From: Echria macrotheca
Taxonomy: Eukaryota > Ascomycota > Sordariomycetes > Sordariales > Schizotheciaceae
Direction of reading: 5' to 3'
Length of the DNA stretch: 64,000 bases
NCBI GenBank assembly: GCA_030411725.1
Contig: MU839829.1
Coordinates: 682,001-746,000 of the forward strand
Below, in pieces: positions 45,791 through 58,271 of this stretch. The position numbers and the translations under genes were made by a program. Below the pieces are notes generated by a model, which was not told the origin of the DNA, ran no database searches, and saw nothing but the letters and a program-made list of their open reading frames with translations. The stretch's first letter is position 1. Each line of letters opens with the position of its first letter.

Positions 45791-48700
45791 CTAGGGATAA
45801 TACCCCATCCCCGAAGGCAGTACAGAAACCCTCCTCCTCCCATACCGATCAAACGCCTCGTCAACATGAAATCTCCCATCCCCCCCACCCCCATCAATCT
45901 CAGGAAGAGCCGCATACCCACCACCACGCCCATGCCTTCCCCGTCGTGGTCCACCACCACCAAACGACTGCACCCACCCGACCATATTCCCCAGCTCGCC
46001 GGTCCATAGCAGCCCGAGGAAGATGACCAGCGCGGTGACGGGCAGGGCCACGGCCCAGTAGGCCCACTGGCCGAGCTCCATGTCGCGGACGTCGGTCGTG
46101 TTCATACCAAAAATACTCGCGATGGCGCTGAGCGGGAGGAACACGATGGTGACGATGGTGAAGGCGTAGATGGCGTTGTCGTGGCGGTCTTTTGTTGTGT
46201 CGATTTTGTTGCGGTTCTATACATGTAGGATATCGGTTCCCACCTGGTCAGATTACGATTTATAGCAAAAGGGATGGGCACGGGAACGGGGGAAGACGTA
46301 CCACTTTTTCTAGGAATGATGCCCAGCTTCGGAATCCGGCAAAGTCTCGTTCTCGTCCGGCTAGGAAGGAGAGACATTCGTTCAGGAGGAGGGCGCGGAA
46401 CCCGTCGGGGTCTGTTGGTTGGAGCTTGAAGTCCGGGTTGACCGAGTCGTATTCGGGACTCTGGGAGTAATGCCTGGTGCGATGTGTCGTGATAACTCGG
46501 GTGGGCGGGTCGTCCCTGTAGGAGCGCGACGTCGCCCTGGGGTGTGATATCGACGGGTACAGGTAGTTTGGGTCGTAATCATCCGCCGGATCATCCCTCG
46601 TATCTCTAGTACCGACGTCACGTGGTATTGTTTGGATATACCAGGGCCGACGATCGGCGAAAAGCCTGGCCGAGGTCTGGTTCACGCTCCCTGGGTCCGC
46701 TCCCTGCACAAGGCTCATCAACAACTCGAAAATGGAAATTTGAGTACCGATTATCCGTTGCATGATGGATATCTCCTCGAGCAGGAGGCTGATGCGGTAC
46801 TCCCGCGATCGGTCCGAGGGTTTGGATTGAATGTCGGCTGCCTACATCGCCGGTTCAGCTTCTCTCATGCAAGTGGTGACATAAAAAAAAGACGGAAACT
46901 CACAAGTTCCTGAAGACAGGCAGAGTAGCACTGAGTGGCATCGGGCATGCCCAGGGTCGAATCTTGCAGCAGTTTCAGACTGAGCAGGGACACGAGCTCT
47001 TGTGGCAGGAGAACAGAGCTGTCCAGCAATGACTTGTCTGACAGCGCGCGGATCATAGTTGCCATGCCGCTGGTGATGAGAACCCTCGCGTCATCTAGAA
47101 GTCTTTCGCCCTTCTCGTCATCCTTGGGCAGATATACCAGAGCCATGAGGAGGTGGATCCAGCCCTCGACAATCTCCTTGGGGACCGTGATTTTACATCG
47201 CTCCTGCATTCCCGACTGGGAAAACATCTCCTGAAACTGTTGAGTCTGGACACAAAAGCTTCGGAGGTCGTACCGGGAGTATCTGGACAGCAGGGGGCTG
47301 TCGACGACAGCGTTGATCACAGCTTCCAATGCGCCCCAGAACTTGCCAGTCGTCGGCACCACAACGTCGGGCGGAAAGAAAAACGTGAACAAAACGTCGA
47401 CCGCGTTAAAGATATCTAGTTGCCTTTCATAGTTCCGCTGCTGTTCGCGCTGAACATCCGTGATGCCCGAAAGTTCGATGCCCTTCCGCTCGAGCTCGTC
47501 GTAGATCTTATCGCGGCTGGCTTCAGGACAGGCGGTGTACGCACGGCGATCGCTGAAAGTTGTTCGGGAAAGAATGTAGTCCTCAACTTCCAAAAAGTAA
47601 TCTTCGAGCGCGTCTTCATCGAGGCTGTCGTACTTTGAATCGGCCACACCAGGCAAGCAAGAGAAGATGGAGAGTACGGGCGGGGCCGTTGATCCTCGCT
47701 TTCTTGGCACACTCTCGGCCCTGCGGCTCGATCCTGGTTTGTTGTTGTCGGTCGGTGGTGGTGACTGAGATTGCGATGCGTGAACTGGGTCAGCCGACTC
47801 ATCACGTTCCACGTTCTTGGGTACCAGTATGCCGACTGGCGGCGGCTCTAAAGACGGCCTTGACTTCTTGGTTATTTTCGCAGGTCATAAAGGGTAGCAG
47901 GGCAGGGACGTAACGAACCCGATTCGCATCTCCAGGGTGATCTTGGTGTCGGAGTTTCTTGCGAGATTCCAGACTTTGGGCCAGTTGTCTGCCGTCACGG
48001 GCCGTTTTCGGTGAAAGAATTGCAACCGCTGCGGCCAAAACTCGCGAAAGTGCACTAAGAAGCACTATGTTGCTGTCAGTCATAACAAGTTACGTAGACA
48101 GAGTTCTATGTAGTCTTACCAGCCATGTCTGGCATTGATCAACCGGAATCGACCACAGTACTGTGTGCCTGTAGCAGACGGCAATGACGGCGGCCGGTCT
48201 AGTATCAGGGCTTTTCTCAATCGTGGTCGACTCAGCCACCAAATCGATCGAGTCGCCCCGAAGGTTTTCTTCGGTCATTCGGCTATACGTGAACAGGATT
48301 GCTAGATTGAGTCATAAAGGTCAGCGTCCGGCGCAACAACGAGGGGCGACGACCAGGCGGGCCACTTACAGTTGCCAACAATAAGACACCAAATCTGTGC
48401 GACATGGTAGCAGAGCCCGCCGGGGGTGTCTTTGCTCTGGCAGACGGCCTGAAGCATGTCTCGCTCCCTGCCCGTCCTCGAGAACTTTGCCTGGAGCAGC
48501 GTTTCGATGGGGAACGCAGACGGATTCTCAGCCGCCCCTTGGAGTCCTGAATATTTCTCAAGCGTGATGTACGGCAGACAAATCCAGGTTAGGGTACGAC
48601 GAGCCGGACCCGACCCCTTGAGCGAGTTGTCCTGGGGCAGAACTTGTTGGATGCACGCAGGCTCCATGTGGCGAACGCTCCTTCCGTCGGCTGTTTGGAC

Positions 48701-49687
48701 CGTTTTGACGAATTTGCGGCGCACGCGCGTGAGCAGGTCGCGGATGCCCTTCTTGTCGCCCGTTGTCAAGCCTGGCACGCGAATTGCCTCTTTCGAAAAG
48801 TCGTCAAAATCCATAAACGTTCGCGTGCAGTGCTGCCATCGAAACACGGGCTGGTACCTTGACCGGCTGTTCGTCGCCGCCGTGAGCTCGGCGCCATGCG
48901 AACCACCGAGAGTGTGATCACCCTTGTATTGCGACTGGAAGACGTGTAAAAGACGGACGGCATGGTCTGGCGGCTCTCTCCTAGCGCTACCGCTGGTGTC
49001 ATCCCCCTCGGTCTTGCCTGCTATCGACTCGTCGTCAACTAGCGTGCCAGGCTGTGTCGACGACAGGCGGGAAGGTGTGAAAGAGTACACGGTTGATGAA
49101 GGGGCCGGGCTATCGTCGAATCGAACCCGGGGAGACGGAGGGGGAGGACGAAAAGGGCTGCGACCTCTGAGTTTTACCCCCCGTCGAACGCGCACGTCAA
49201 CACTCTCGTCATCCGAGTATCGGTCAGAACGGTCAGGGCCATCAGATTCAGAACGGAATCCTCGACTAATTATGACTGGTGCCGGCGAAGGTGATGGCGT
49301 TCTTTCTCGGTCATATGCGGGTCTGCTTCGGGAATGCGGGACCCGTGTCGATGCTACATGCGAGCCAGTGACAGATGACAGCGGCACGTCAGGTGGGCTG
49401 ATGAACTGCACCGGGTACGGCTGGGAGTATGGGGCCCCATAGGCCTGATAGTATGTTGGGAGCTGTGGGTAGTGCATCGGGTGCGGCTGCGGCTGGTAGT
49501 AGTATGTTGGCGTTCTCTGAGATGGATATAGTTCCTGAGAGGGGCCCGGAAGTGCTCCGGTGCGCGCGTCGGGCGGTGCGGGCCGCTGCCAAGACACGTC
49601 CTTCTCTTGTCGCGGCCCCATGATTCGCCCAGGTGTCGTCTCCCGCCGCCGGGGAGGCAAGAGGCCGTCGTCATCATCGTGTTGCAT
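45791..49687 (-). CDS. CorA-like divalent cation transporter-type protein, large
   Basis: Six minus-strand exons (49687-48370, 48301-48120, 48064-47919, 47858-46904, 46841-46302, 46216-45791) give 1,188 aa. The C-terminal 100 residues hold the CorA signature: a first helix (AIYAFTIVTIVFLPLSAIASIFGMN) ending in the GMN motif, an acidic link and a second helix (AYWAVALPVTALVIFLGLLW). Upstream is a helical cytoplasmic region with LLLEEISIMQRIIGTQISI. The first 330 residues are disordered, with a Pro/Tyr/Gln-rich part. Bacterial CorA is about 320 aa, so over 800 residues are a fungal extension, as seen in a large group of fungal CorA-like proteins of unknown cargo. The third intron has a weak GTTCGT donor and is the least certain join. 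Confidence 0.85.
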
Positions 49688-51447
49688 CTTTTCGGCTGCT
49701 TGGAAGTGAAAGCGTGCATCCTGTCGAAAAGGGGGAAAATTTGGTCGGCAGGCTCCAGTAGAGGCCTTGCATTCAAATACATGGTCCCAACAGGCCAGCC
49801 GCACTTACGTGCGCATGTGTTCGGAGAATGAGTGGTTGCACAGCTTGCTTCTCTCCAATCGCGTGCCATGGTTGGCTGATGAAGCAATCCAGGTATTTCG
49901 ACTGTGTGCCCAGGTAATTCGAATGTATGGGTCCGGGGCCGGGGCAAATTAGCCATTCAGATCTCGCAGCCAGGACGCAATCACGTGCCCGAATTGCCCA
50001 CGCCAACGATCCCGCCGTCGTCGCCATAACAAGGCGCACCATCAAAAGCCGCCTCCTAGGAAGGAAAAAAACAACTTTGAGGCGATTGTCACAAGCCAAA
50101 TCGCTGCTAAAACTAGCATTTCTAGTAGCATACGGCCCGTGAAGTACGCCGCTTGCATCGCCGCTGGCGGTGGTGGCACGTGGTGGGAGCTTTGACTCCA
50201 ACATTTTTGTATGGGATTTACACCAAAAAATGTTAGAATCAAACCTCCCACCACGTCAGCCCTCGCTCTGGCGCCCTCTCTGCTCGCGCTCGCGGCCCTC
50301 GCTGCATAAACGGCATCTTCTCATCGTACCTACCTGAGATGGCGATTGAGATGGCGAAGGAGATGGTGGTTATAGCAAGGTCGGCGGGCAACGGCAGGCG
50401 TCGGAGCGCGTTTTCGCTGCCAGATCCCATTGGCCGGTCCGCCCTCACGTATGCTCCACACAGTCGAACTACCTGGGCACACAGTCGAAATATCTGGATT
50501 GTGATGAAGCGCTAGGTATTTTCAGGGGACAAGGGGTTGTCTTCGGTGTGACTTGTCCAGTTCTGGACAACAGCAATCCGCCAATAGGGACCGAGAATGG
50601 GGCTCACATCTCATCATATTTATGACCAAGACGAAGCTAAGGAGGATGTCGCTACCACCAACAAAAGACTCTACAAGTCTTTGCGACAAAGAATACATTG
50701 ATATCTATCACATGTCCTGATTTTTAAAACCACACTTCAAAAACAAAATTAGTCGATAGTTTGCGGCGGCAGCTCGCCTTATCTAATGGAGCTGGGATAA
50801 CACAGACGCAAAGGTGCGTGATGTAAGTGACTTTAGTGTGCTATTTTTCTTATTGTGTACTTGCATTCCATATAGTGGTATGTTCTAAACCGGGATACCT
50901 TGCATATCAAAGAAGCTAGTCTGTCTGCGTTCGGTATCATGTGCGGACTTGTATGACGCATTGGTCCGGAAGTCGTCCCTACCGGGCAAGTGAACGATCG
51001 GAGGGATCACAAGGTTGCATCGCAACAACAGACACGACCAACTCACACTCCAACCATCTCAAAGTAACAAAGTATCCGGAATCTTGCGTATACTCACAAG
51101 AGTATCAGGTATCTATCTACTAATACTAAATCCCAAGGGCGAAAAGCCTGTTGTCAGGTAGCCGCCCAACCCCCGCTCCCGAAGTGATATCTCAATGCCC
51201 TTGTAATAATAATACCCAATGACAAAAAAGTCAAGAAAAAACCGGTGTTCCAAGTACACTTGATAATGCAATCATAGAGACAGAAGATAAAAAAATGTGC
51301 TGGGTAAGCATGAATCGGTGTGTCTTTGTATCAAACACAAATCCGGGTGACAGAGATAGAAAAGTTGGCGGTAGGTAGGCGACAGGTATATCTTGACACC
51401 AAGATCCCGTCTGCCAAAACAAAAGAGAGATTCTTTTTGCTGAGAGA
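49688..51447. other. Gene-free region
   Basis: About 1.8 kb without a supported gene. It includes promoter sequence for the CorA-like gene on the left and an AT-rich part (50600-51440) that probably covers the 3' UTR of the C2H2 gene on the right. Confidence 0.4.
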
Positions 51448-53137
51448 TTAAAAATGCAATGCCGGCCACAACATGGAATAGTCGCCCGACGCGCCGCGTA
51501 TATCTGCTTCCGTCAGCGTCAGCGACCGCTTGTTCTCTGGCGTCTCGTCCTCCATATTCTCCGCCTCCTCGGCCACTCGCTTCAGCGGTAATACGCTGCC
51601 CGAGTCTTCGATGCCGTGCTTGTCCTTTTTATGTTTCTTGAGGTTGTCTAGCCGACTAAACGTCTTTGGACACCCGACAACGTCACAGGGGAGGCGCAAC
51701 CCCTTATGCGTGTTCTTATGCTTGCGGAGGTAGCCCCTCAGGTTCTCCCTCACGCCCCTTGGCTTCCACTGACACTCGTCACACACAAGTTCCTCGGTCG
51801 GAGAGCCAGCCCTCCCATTCAGGTCCTGATGGTGGTGGATATGATCTGCATGTGGCGACATGGGCTCTATTGGTGTCCCCTCTGACAACGCCCGCTGATA
51901 TAGCCCTGGTATTGGCGTCTGTATCGACTCCTGGCTCATGGTCCGAGATAACGGATGACCCATGGACTGGTTCATCCCGTAGAAAGGGGATGCGACCGGC
52001 GTGGGTCTCGGCGTATCGATGTCCAGCTTTCCGCCCCACCATGTCCGATTATTCGGCGTGGCCGAGTCGGCGGGAGACAACGAGTCGCTGCCTGTCATGG
52101 GCTCGTCAATACTGTCGATGGCCATCGGCGCTAGTGGTGTTTGTGCATTATCGAAAGGAGTCTGGGGCGAGAACATAAAGGGCGGCGTCATCATATCGGC
52201 CGTGGGAGATTGAAACGGCAGGCCGGTATTGAACAGGGTCGTCTGCGACGTGTTTGTTGACGTTCCCTTGGGCGTTCCGGTTTCGAAAGACGGAGCGATC
52301 GATGAATGGCCCGACTCCATATCGAGGTCGGTATCGAACGCGGGCCACAGAATAGTACTGCTGTCAATCTGCGGAGCTGTCGAGGGGACGAGCTGCTTCT
52401 GGAGATCCACAAAGTTAGGAGGAGCGGCATGTCCGGGGAATACCATGGCGGCATGCTCTGGACAGGTGCCCATGTTGATGACACTCGACGTCGTCGACGC
52501 CGATGTGCCGGGCCTCGAAGTTGTCGTGAAGTGGCCATCCCCAAGGCCCGGTTTGCGATCCTTCTTCCCAAGACTAAAAGCTCCGCGGACTTTGGAGCTG
52601 AAACTCCGTTTTCGTTGTATATCGCCGGACCCGTGGGTGTGCGAGTTCTGGCGATGTAATAACCTCCCAGACCAGCCCCGCCATCGCGACCAGTCCTCCT
52701 CGTTGGTCGGGAACTCGTGCCAGTTGCTGCACTTATCGCAGTCGAACTCGCCATTCGGCAGCTCGGGACATGACAGCAGATGCTGGATCAGCGGGAAGGG
52801 CTCAGTGAACTTGGCGTAGCACTTCATCATGGGGCAGTTGTACGTCATCTGCGGAGATGCAGGGCCCTCAACTAGATCACGGAGGAACATGAGCACCATA
52901 CGCGCCGTCGTCCCGTTGGGGACTACCTTGGCTTCGTAACTGTTTTGCCGATTAGTCGTAATCCGACTACCGCCGGGATGTAACTCACGGACACTGGCCG
53001 ACAGCATCGGCGACCGTTACGGCGGCTTGAGGGTTGGCATGCCCGGCCTGGGGAGCATGAGGGCCGTGGCTGCCATGGTGATGGACGGCCGCCGTAAAGG
53101 GTCCCTCATCGTGCATCACTCGGACTTGACTCGACAT
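51448..53137 (-). CDS. C2H2 zinc finger transcription regulator
   Basis: Two minus-strand exons (53137-52989 and 52939-51448) give 546 aa. The exon join completes a proline codon and reads VGQCPYEAKVVPNGTTARMV. Near the C-terminus is a pair of C2H2 fingers: CDECQWKPRG ... HKNTH and CDVVGCPKTFSRLDNLKKHK, the second with classical spacing. Residues 60-110 contain additional Cys/His pairs (YNCPMMKCYAKF, EFDCDKCSNW) that may form a degenerate zinc-binding module. The middle is long, Ser/Thr/Pro-rich and disordered, as in activation domains. It is probably a nuclear DNA-binding regulator. The His/Ala-rich N-terminus has no counterpart I recognise. Confidence 0.82.
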
Positions 53138-56100
53138 GGAGCAGGGTGCAACGCGGATGGTTCGCCGAGGTGCATCCACTGCAGCATCGTGAAACCGGAC
53201 TGGCGGGGTAGCCGCAGGACAAGGGAAAGAAAAAAGGCACGAGAGGGACGCCTCGGCCTTTTTGAAGGTGCTGCTGATGCTGATGCTGCTGGAAAGGGGG
53301 GGGACACGACCGTGGCCGGGCCGGGATGGAAGGCCCTTTTTCTTCAAGCCGCCCGGTGCGGTGCTGGCTGGGGGGGAGAGCGTGCCCGGGAGGCAGAGGG
53401 CTGGCGGCGTGCTCTTAATCGACTCGGCTCGATGGGGTGCGCGGCAGTTGTGTCGCACCCGCCGCTATGACGGCAGGCAGAACCAGGTGTGGCCAGCAGA
53501 GGGCACGAATCAGCCCGGATCGGGTCAGTAGCTAATTGCATTGCAGCGTGTGCCAGAGCGAGGGGCGGGCTGGCCACTAGGGCGCCGACGGTGCAATTGA
53601 CGTCAAATTCATCTAGATTGCCCTCTAATCAATTCGCGCGACTTGAACCGGGGCTTGGCGTGGCTGTTATGCGCTTCGGCCAGCGAAGGAGGAAGGGGGT
53701 GGAAGGGTGTATGTGAGTGTGCGTGTGTGTGGTGTGTGTGTGCGAGGAGAAACACCAGAAGTAGGTGCTCGCTTCGAGCCGAGGACGGCGGGGGGGAGGG
53801 GGTCAACAACTCTGCGTCTTGATTACCTACGGCAGGTAGCAAAGCCCAGCCAAGGCAGGTCGGCCTAGTAATTGCAGCGGGAGCAGTGGCAGTTGCTTGT
53901 TTGGCGGCGAGGGGAGGCCGTTGGGACGCAATGTCGAGGGAAAATTGGGGCGGTCGAACGAGATGGGGGGACCATGGGAGAACATGGGCATGGCAGTATG
54001 GCCAGGCCGCACGGCGTGTGTGGCTGGTATGCTTCACTTTAGATGAATGGCCGGGTTCGATTTACACGGGAGCCCGAAACCTGCGCACCACGTAGTGATG
54101 CCGCCAGAGATCCCAGCAGGAGGAGCAGAAACGCGGGGCTGTGATTGACGGGTTTGACTGCCGTCTGGCATGCGCCGTCTTCTCCAAAATAGCCGGAACG
54201 GGGGTTCGCTGGGCCGCTGCCAAACTGAGGCGCATGTTAGGCAGGAACGAAGTCACCCCATGTTGTGTCCCGTCTTGCCGCCGACCGCGTCCAAGTCCCG
54301 TGCTAGCGGACTCCCATCGCACCTTCTCTCGCTGCTCACCTGATGAGCCCGCTAACAAGCTCGAGATCCACCCGATTAAATTTCAGAATTTTCAGGCCAG
54401 TCACCCTTCCAGCTGGCTCTGGATCCTGCACGCGCGGTTCAGGCCGTCGTCGTGCTGCTCAGATACGCACCGTGCCATGGCTCTCTCTGCTACGCTGCTA
54501 AGTTGCTAACACCGACGCGATGGGCCCCATGCAGCCACTAACACCAGCCGCCCTCTTCTCCTCGCTGTGGTGTTGGGTCCATCAAGGTTCCCAGGTCGTC
54601 ATTCATCAGTGGAGGCCCGACACGGGATCGCCTTTTTTTTTTTTCTGATTTCTGCCAAAAAACCCCAGGCTGTTTATCGCTGGCCACATGCCCGCTCGCT
54701 ACCCGGGACCCCCCATCGGCGACAAAAACCGCTGACTCGACATCGGGATCCCCAGATCATCCCGGGTCGCTGCCCCGAGAACTTGGGACGGAAGATCCCA
54801 TTGCTTCGACCCCCTGGAACCGTGCCACCAGCGACATAGGTAGGTCGAAAACGGCCAAGGGGCTAGAGGCACGCTGCCACTTGCCATGCCGTGGCTGTCC
54901 CAGCTGATGCGAGGGCCGGTCGGCGGCGTGCGTCTGAGAGTGTGTCGATGCGCCCCTGGTGGGTAGGGATGTGGAAGGTAGCGTTCTGGCTGACGGGTTT
55001 GAGTGGCGTGTTGCCAAATTTGGAATCCGCGGGAACCGTCGAGAGGTCGTGGGGAAAGTCTTGGGGCACTTAGGCTAATACAAAGCGGAAGCTCCAACTG
55101 ACAAGCAGGCGGCCAGGCTAAATTGCCTTCCCTCCTCCATCAAATCTTGGCACGCCCGTGGCGACTCGACTCTCTCTCTTGCCTTCGGTGCCGCGTTCCG
55201 ATGGGGGACCCCCCCAGGAAAACCACCCGGGTACGTCCTCGAGTTTGCTGACTGATGGGGTGCCGACACACGGCATGGCTGTAGTCTCGACTCCATACCC
55301 GACCGTATCAACGGCGGCGGTCCCACGCGCATGGCGGGTTCTGAGAAGCTTCGAGCCCCGGTTGGGCCTCGCTTCCCATTGGTTTTTTTAATTATCCCAC
55401 AGCTGATCGGCCGGTTCGTGGCCCGTACCAGGAATTGTGCCTGTCGCTCACCTCGTTTCTTCTCCTATCTCCCGCTCGCTTGTTAGGCCATCGCGATCAC
55501 TGCAGGTCGACCAAGCCCAGGAAATCGCGGATTCGGTGCGGGAGTGCTAGCTGGGGAAAACGCATCGATTACCGAACCAAGGTCATCTGATATCAAATTG
55601 GAAACGGCAAGGAAGCGACCGGCGACGCTTGGCCTTGGGACCGAGGTTTTCATATTGATGAGACAATTATATCAAGCTCGGGCTATGCGGGGTCTGGGGA
55701 GAGGCCCGCTGCGCGATGGCGGCTTCAGATTGTAACGCCGCTGTTGGGGTAGTAGGGGCTGGCAAGCGTCCATCTGATGTTTTTCTTCGGCCGAAATACA
55801 CCCGCCGCCCGAGACAGGCTTTCTTGACCCGAGGCCTTCAGACCAACATGCCGCTTCTCGAACTGGTGGGTATGGGGAGAACAGGCTGTCGATGACGAGG
55901 ACCCCCATCGCTGACGTGATAAGCAGGAACGCCCAATCTATTCCCTCGTCGGTCTCCGGCAGCCGCGCCCGGTTCATGCCTGACACCTACTATACGGCAA
56001 GATCCTGAGTGTGGCTTCGTCCTTTTTGCTACTTGATTGTTAGCAGACACGCGAGCGGGACCCGAAGACGCAGGACTCCTGGGTAATAACGCTGGCTGAG

Positions 56101-57416
56101 TCGACAATATCTGGACGCCATCTGGCTCTTGGCAAACGCCGGCCGTGTCAATCTGGGGCGGGCCCTGCTGGGAGACTACGGGGAATATCCAGACTTATCG
56201 CCTCGTTTCCCTTGGCTCCTCTCGTGATCCCGGGTTAACGAAGCCAGGCCCTACATCATATACCTGAAATGGGCTACTGATCTAAACAGATTGGGACTTG
56301 GCCGTCTAGGCAAGCTGTGGCAGATGCCGATACCCACACCCACGCGAACGCAGGGCGGACGGCTGCAGCCTGTGGTTCCTTTCTGTTCCTACCCAGCACG
56401 TCACCGAGCATCTGGCCGAGACATCGGAGTCCGGACAACTCTGCACACCGTCGTGACCACCACCGCTCACCTTGAAAGATGGGGTATGAGTACCCGGGAC
56501 GCTGGGGCCCGGATGTCTCGGCCCGACCAGTAGGCCAGTTTAGCCTTGCGACATTCGAACGCCCTTCCCGGATTCGACTGCCCTCCCTACGCCGCACGGA
56601 ACGATCCTGATACGAGGGTTGGTTGTATCGCCGTAAAGTGTCAGCGTGGCTCGAACTCGCGGGGGGTGGTATCGAACGCGTGGAAGCCCTCCTTTGCAGC
56701 CGGTGAACGTCAGGTCAAGCGAGTTCTAAGTTTGTCTTCCGAGAAGCATCCGATCCCGCTCGCACGTGTTGCCCCGGATTTCATGACGAACGGTTGGCAC
56801 GGGAACGTCTGTGGTTGTTGAAACGTTGCGAAGCCTTTCGATACCACGTGTGGACATTGAGACGACGCCAGGATACCGCCAACGGATGGAAGTCGGATGA
56901 TCAGACTATCCAGCTTATTCCAGGCTCCGACGCAGGATTGGCGTCAGAAAACAGATTGTTTGGATGAAAAGTAAAGAGTGTTATTGCAGGCAGTTGACTA
57001 GACTTCATGGCGACTCGAGATAGCTGCCAAGTTGGATGACACACACGCTGTGGAGACCGTGAAGGCGACGGGACCGTAGGATAGCGTACCGTAGCGCGTA
57101 TTCTACTAATCATCCCAGTCTGTCGGGCCTCTTTCGGCCGCCACAGCGAATGCGATCTTCACGAAACACCAAAAGGGGGCTAGCCAGGGCAGCGCCGAAG
57201 AAGTTTTGTGGGGATCTCGTAAAGGATCACCAACCCACCGATCGGATTGGCCCATGATGCTTGGTTCTGGGGATCACCCCGGCTCCGGAAATGAGCAATG
57301 ACTGAAATTCTTTTCTGTCAAAAGATTATGAAACACGTTTCTCTTTCTCTTCCTTCCATCAACAAAACCATCACCAAAACACCACACTCGTTTGACACCA
57401 AAGAACTAGCATCAAG
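53138..57416. other. Long gene-free region
   Basis: More than 4 kb with no supported gene. It probably includes a long leader and promoter of the C2H2 regulator on the left side. A (GT)n-rich tract lies at 53711-53744. A minus-strand frame at 55672-55977 (101 aa) starts with a possible membrane helix, WAFLLITSAMGVLVI, and could be a small gene, but nothing else supports it. Overlapping frames on both strands elsewhere reflect GC content. Confidence 0.4.
57150..57178 (+). repeat. Dispersed 29-bp repeat, copy 1
   Basis: The core CGATCTTCACGAAACACCAA occurs here and, with two or three changes, at 59068-59097 in the same orientation. The copies sit on both sides of the secreted-protein gene. Their origin is unknown. 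Confidence 0.55.
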
Positions 57417-58157
57417 ATGCTTCCCTCATTCCGCCTCCTCGCGGCGGCCGCCACGCTCCTTTTCGCGTCATCCGCCAACCTCGTCTCAGCAGCCAGCGAC
57501 CCCGTGGAGCCCGGCCCCAAGATGCTCGACCAATGCACCGCCTGCCCGGATATCTACAAGACGATCGCCAAGTGCCAGCAGATCCCGCGCCCCGGCGGCA
57601 TCGGCAAGGCCGTCCAGGACTGCGCGTGCGTGCCCAACCCGGACGGGTGGTACGGCAACATGGACCTGTGCCGGAACTGTCTGACGGGCAACGACTTCTT
57701 CAACAACCTCGCGACCATGATCACGCAGCTCTTCACGTCGTGCACCAACGCCGGCGGCAATGTGTTCAGTGATGGGCAGAGCCTGTGCGCCAGCAACGCG
57801 ATGTGGCAGATGTGTGCCTCGCTGAAGGATGGGTCTTCTGGCGAGCAGAGCTGGGCTAGCTTTGAGAAGTTTGCGGATCCGAGCCAGAATAAGAATGCGA
57901 CGCAGGTGCTGGATATCAAGGTTCCGAGGAATGATGCCGCCGGCGGAAGTGCGAGTTCGAGTTCGAGTGCTGGGACGGGGACATCGGGTACGGCGGTGCC
58001 GACTGCGACGGGTGGGGGGTCCTCGGGGTCTGGAGCTACGCCGACTGGATCGCAGAATACGACGACAACGAAGGCTCCGTCGATGGCGGGTCGCGGATCG
58101 CAGGTTGGAGGCGTGGTGGCTTTGGTTGTGGCCGCGGCGGTTGGGCTTGCCGTTTAG
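57417..58157 (+). CDS. Cysteine-rich secreted, probably GPI-anchored protein
   Basis: An intronless 246-aa frame. A signal peptide (LLAAAATLLFASSANLVSA) is followed by a domain of about 130 residues with ten cysteines (QCTACPDIYKTIAKC, DCACVPNPDGW, LCRNCLTGND and further). Then comes a Ser/Gly/Thr-rich linker suited to O-glycosylation, and a C-terminal hydrophobic tail (VGGVVALVVAAAVGLAV) after a small-residue site, which together are the usual GPI-attachment signal. It should sit on the cell wall or plasma membrane. The cysteine spacing does not match CFEM domains, and I do not recognise the family. Codons shift from C-ending to G-ending near 57760. Confidence 0.82.
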   Translation: MLPSFRLLAAAATLLFASSANLVSAASDPVEPGPKMLDQCTACPDIYKTIAKCQQIPRPGGIGKAVQDCACVPNPDGWYGNMDLCRNCLTGNDFFNNLATMITQLFTSCTNAGGNVFSDGQSLCASNAMWQMCASLKDGSSGEQSWASFEKFADPSQNKNATQVLDIKVPRNDAAGGSASSSSSAGTGTSGTAVPTATGGGSSGSGATPTGSQNTTTTKAPSMAGRGSQVGGVVALVVAAAVGLAV

Positions 58158-58207
58158 TGCCTCGTCCGAACCTGTGGTTGCTGGTCTGGATATAGACTAT
58201 ATTGAGG

Positions 58208-58271
58208 CTGTAGGTTTAGACTGCTGTAGGTGTGGACTGCTGTAGGTGTGGATTCCCGTAGGTGTGGACTC
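58208..58271 (+). repeat. 16-bp tandem repeat, four units
   Basis: Four successive 16-bp units of the form CTGTAGGTGTGGACTG with one to three changes each. They lie 50 bp past the stop of the secreted-protein gene, in its likely 3' UTR. Confidence 0.85.

Noticed and set aside
53609..54037. 142-aa minus-strand frame upstream of the C2H2 regulator
   Set aside because: It is a low-complexity His/Thr-rich translation of a (GT)n tract with no motif.
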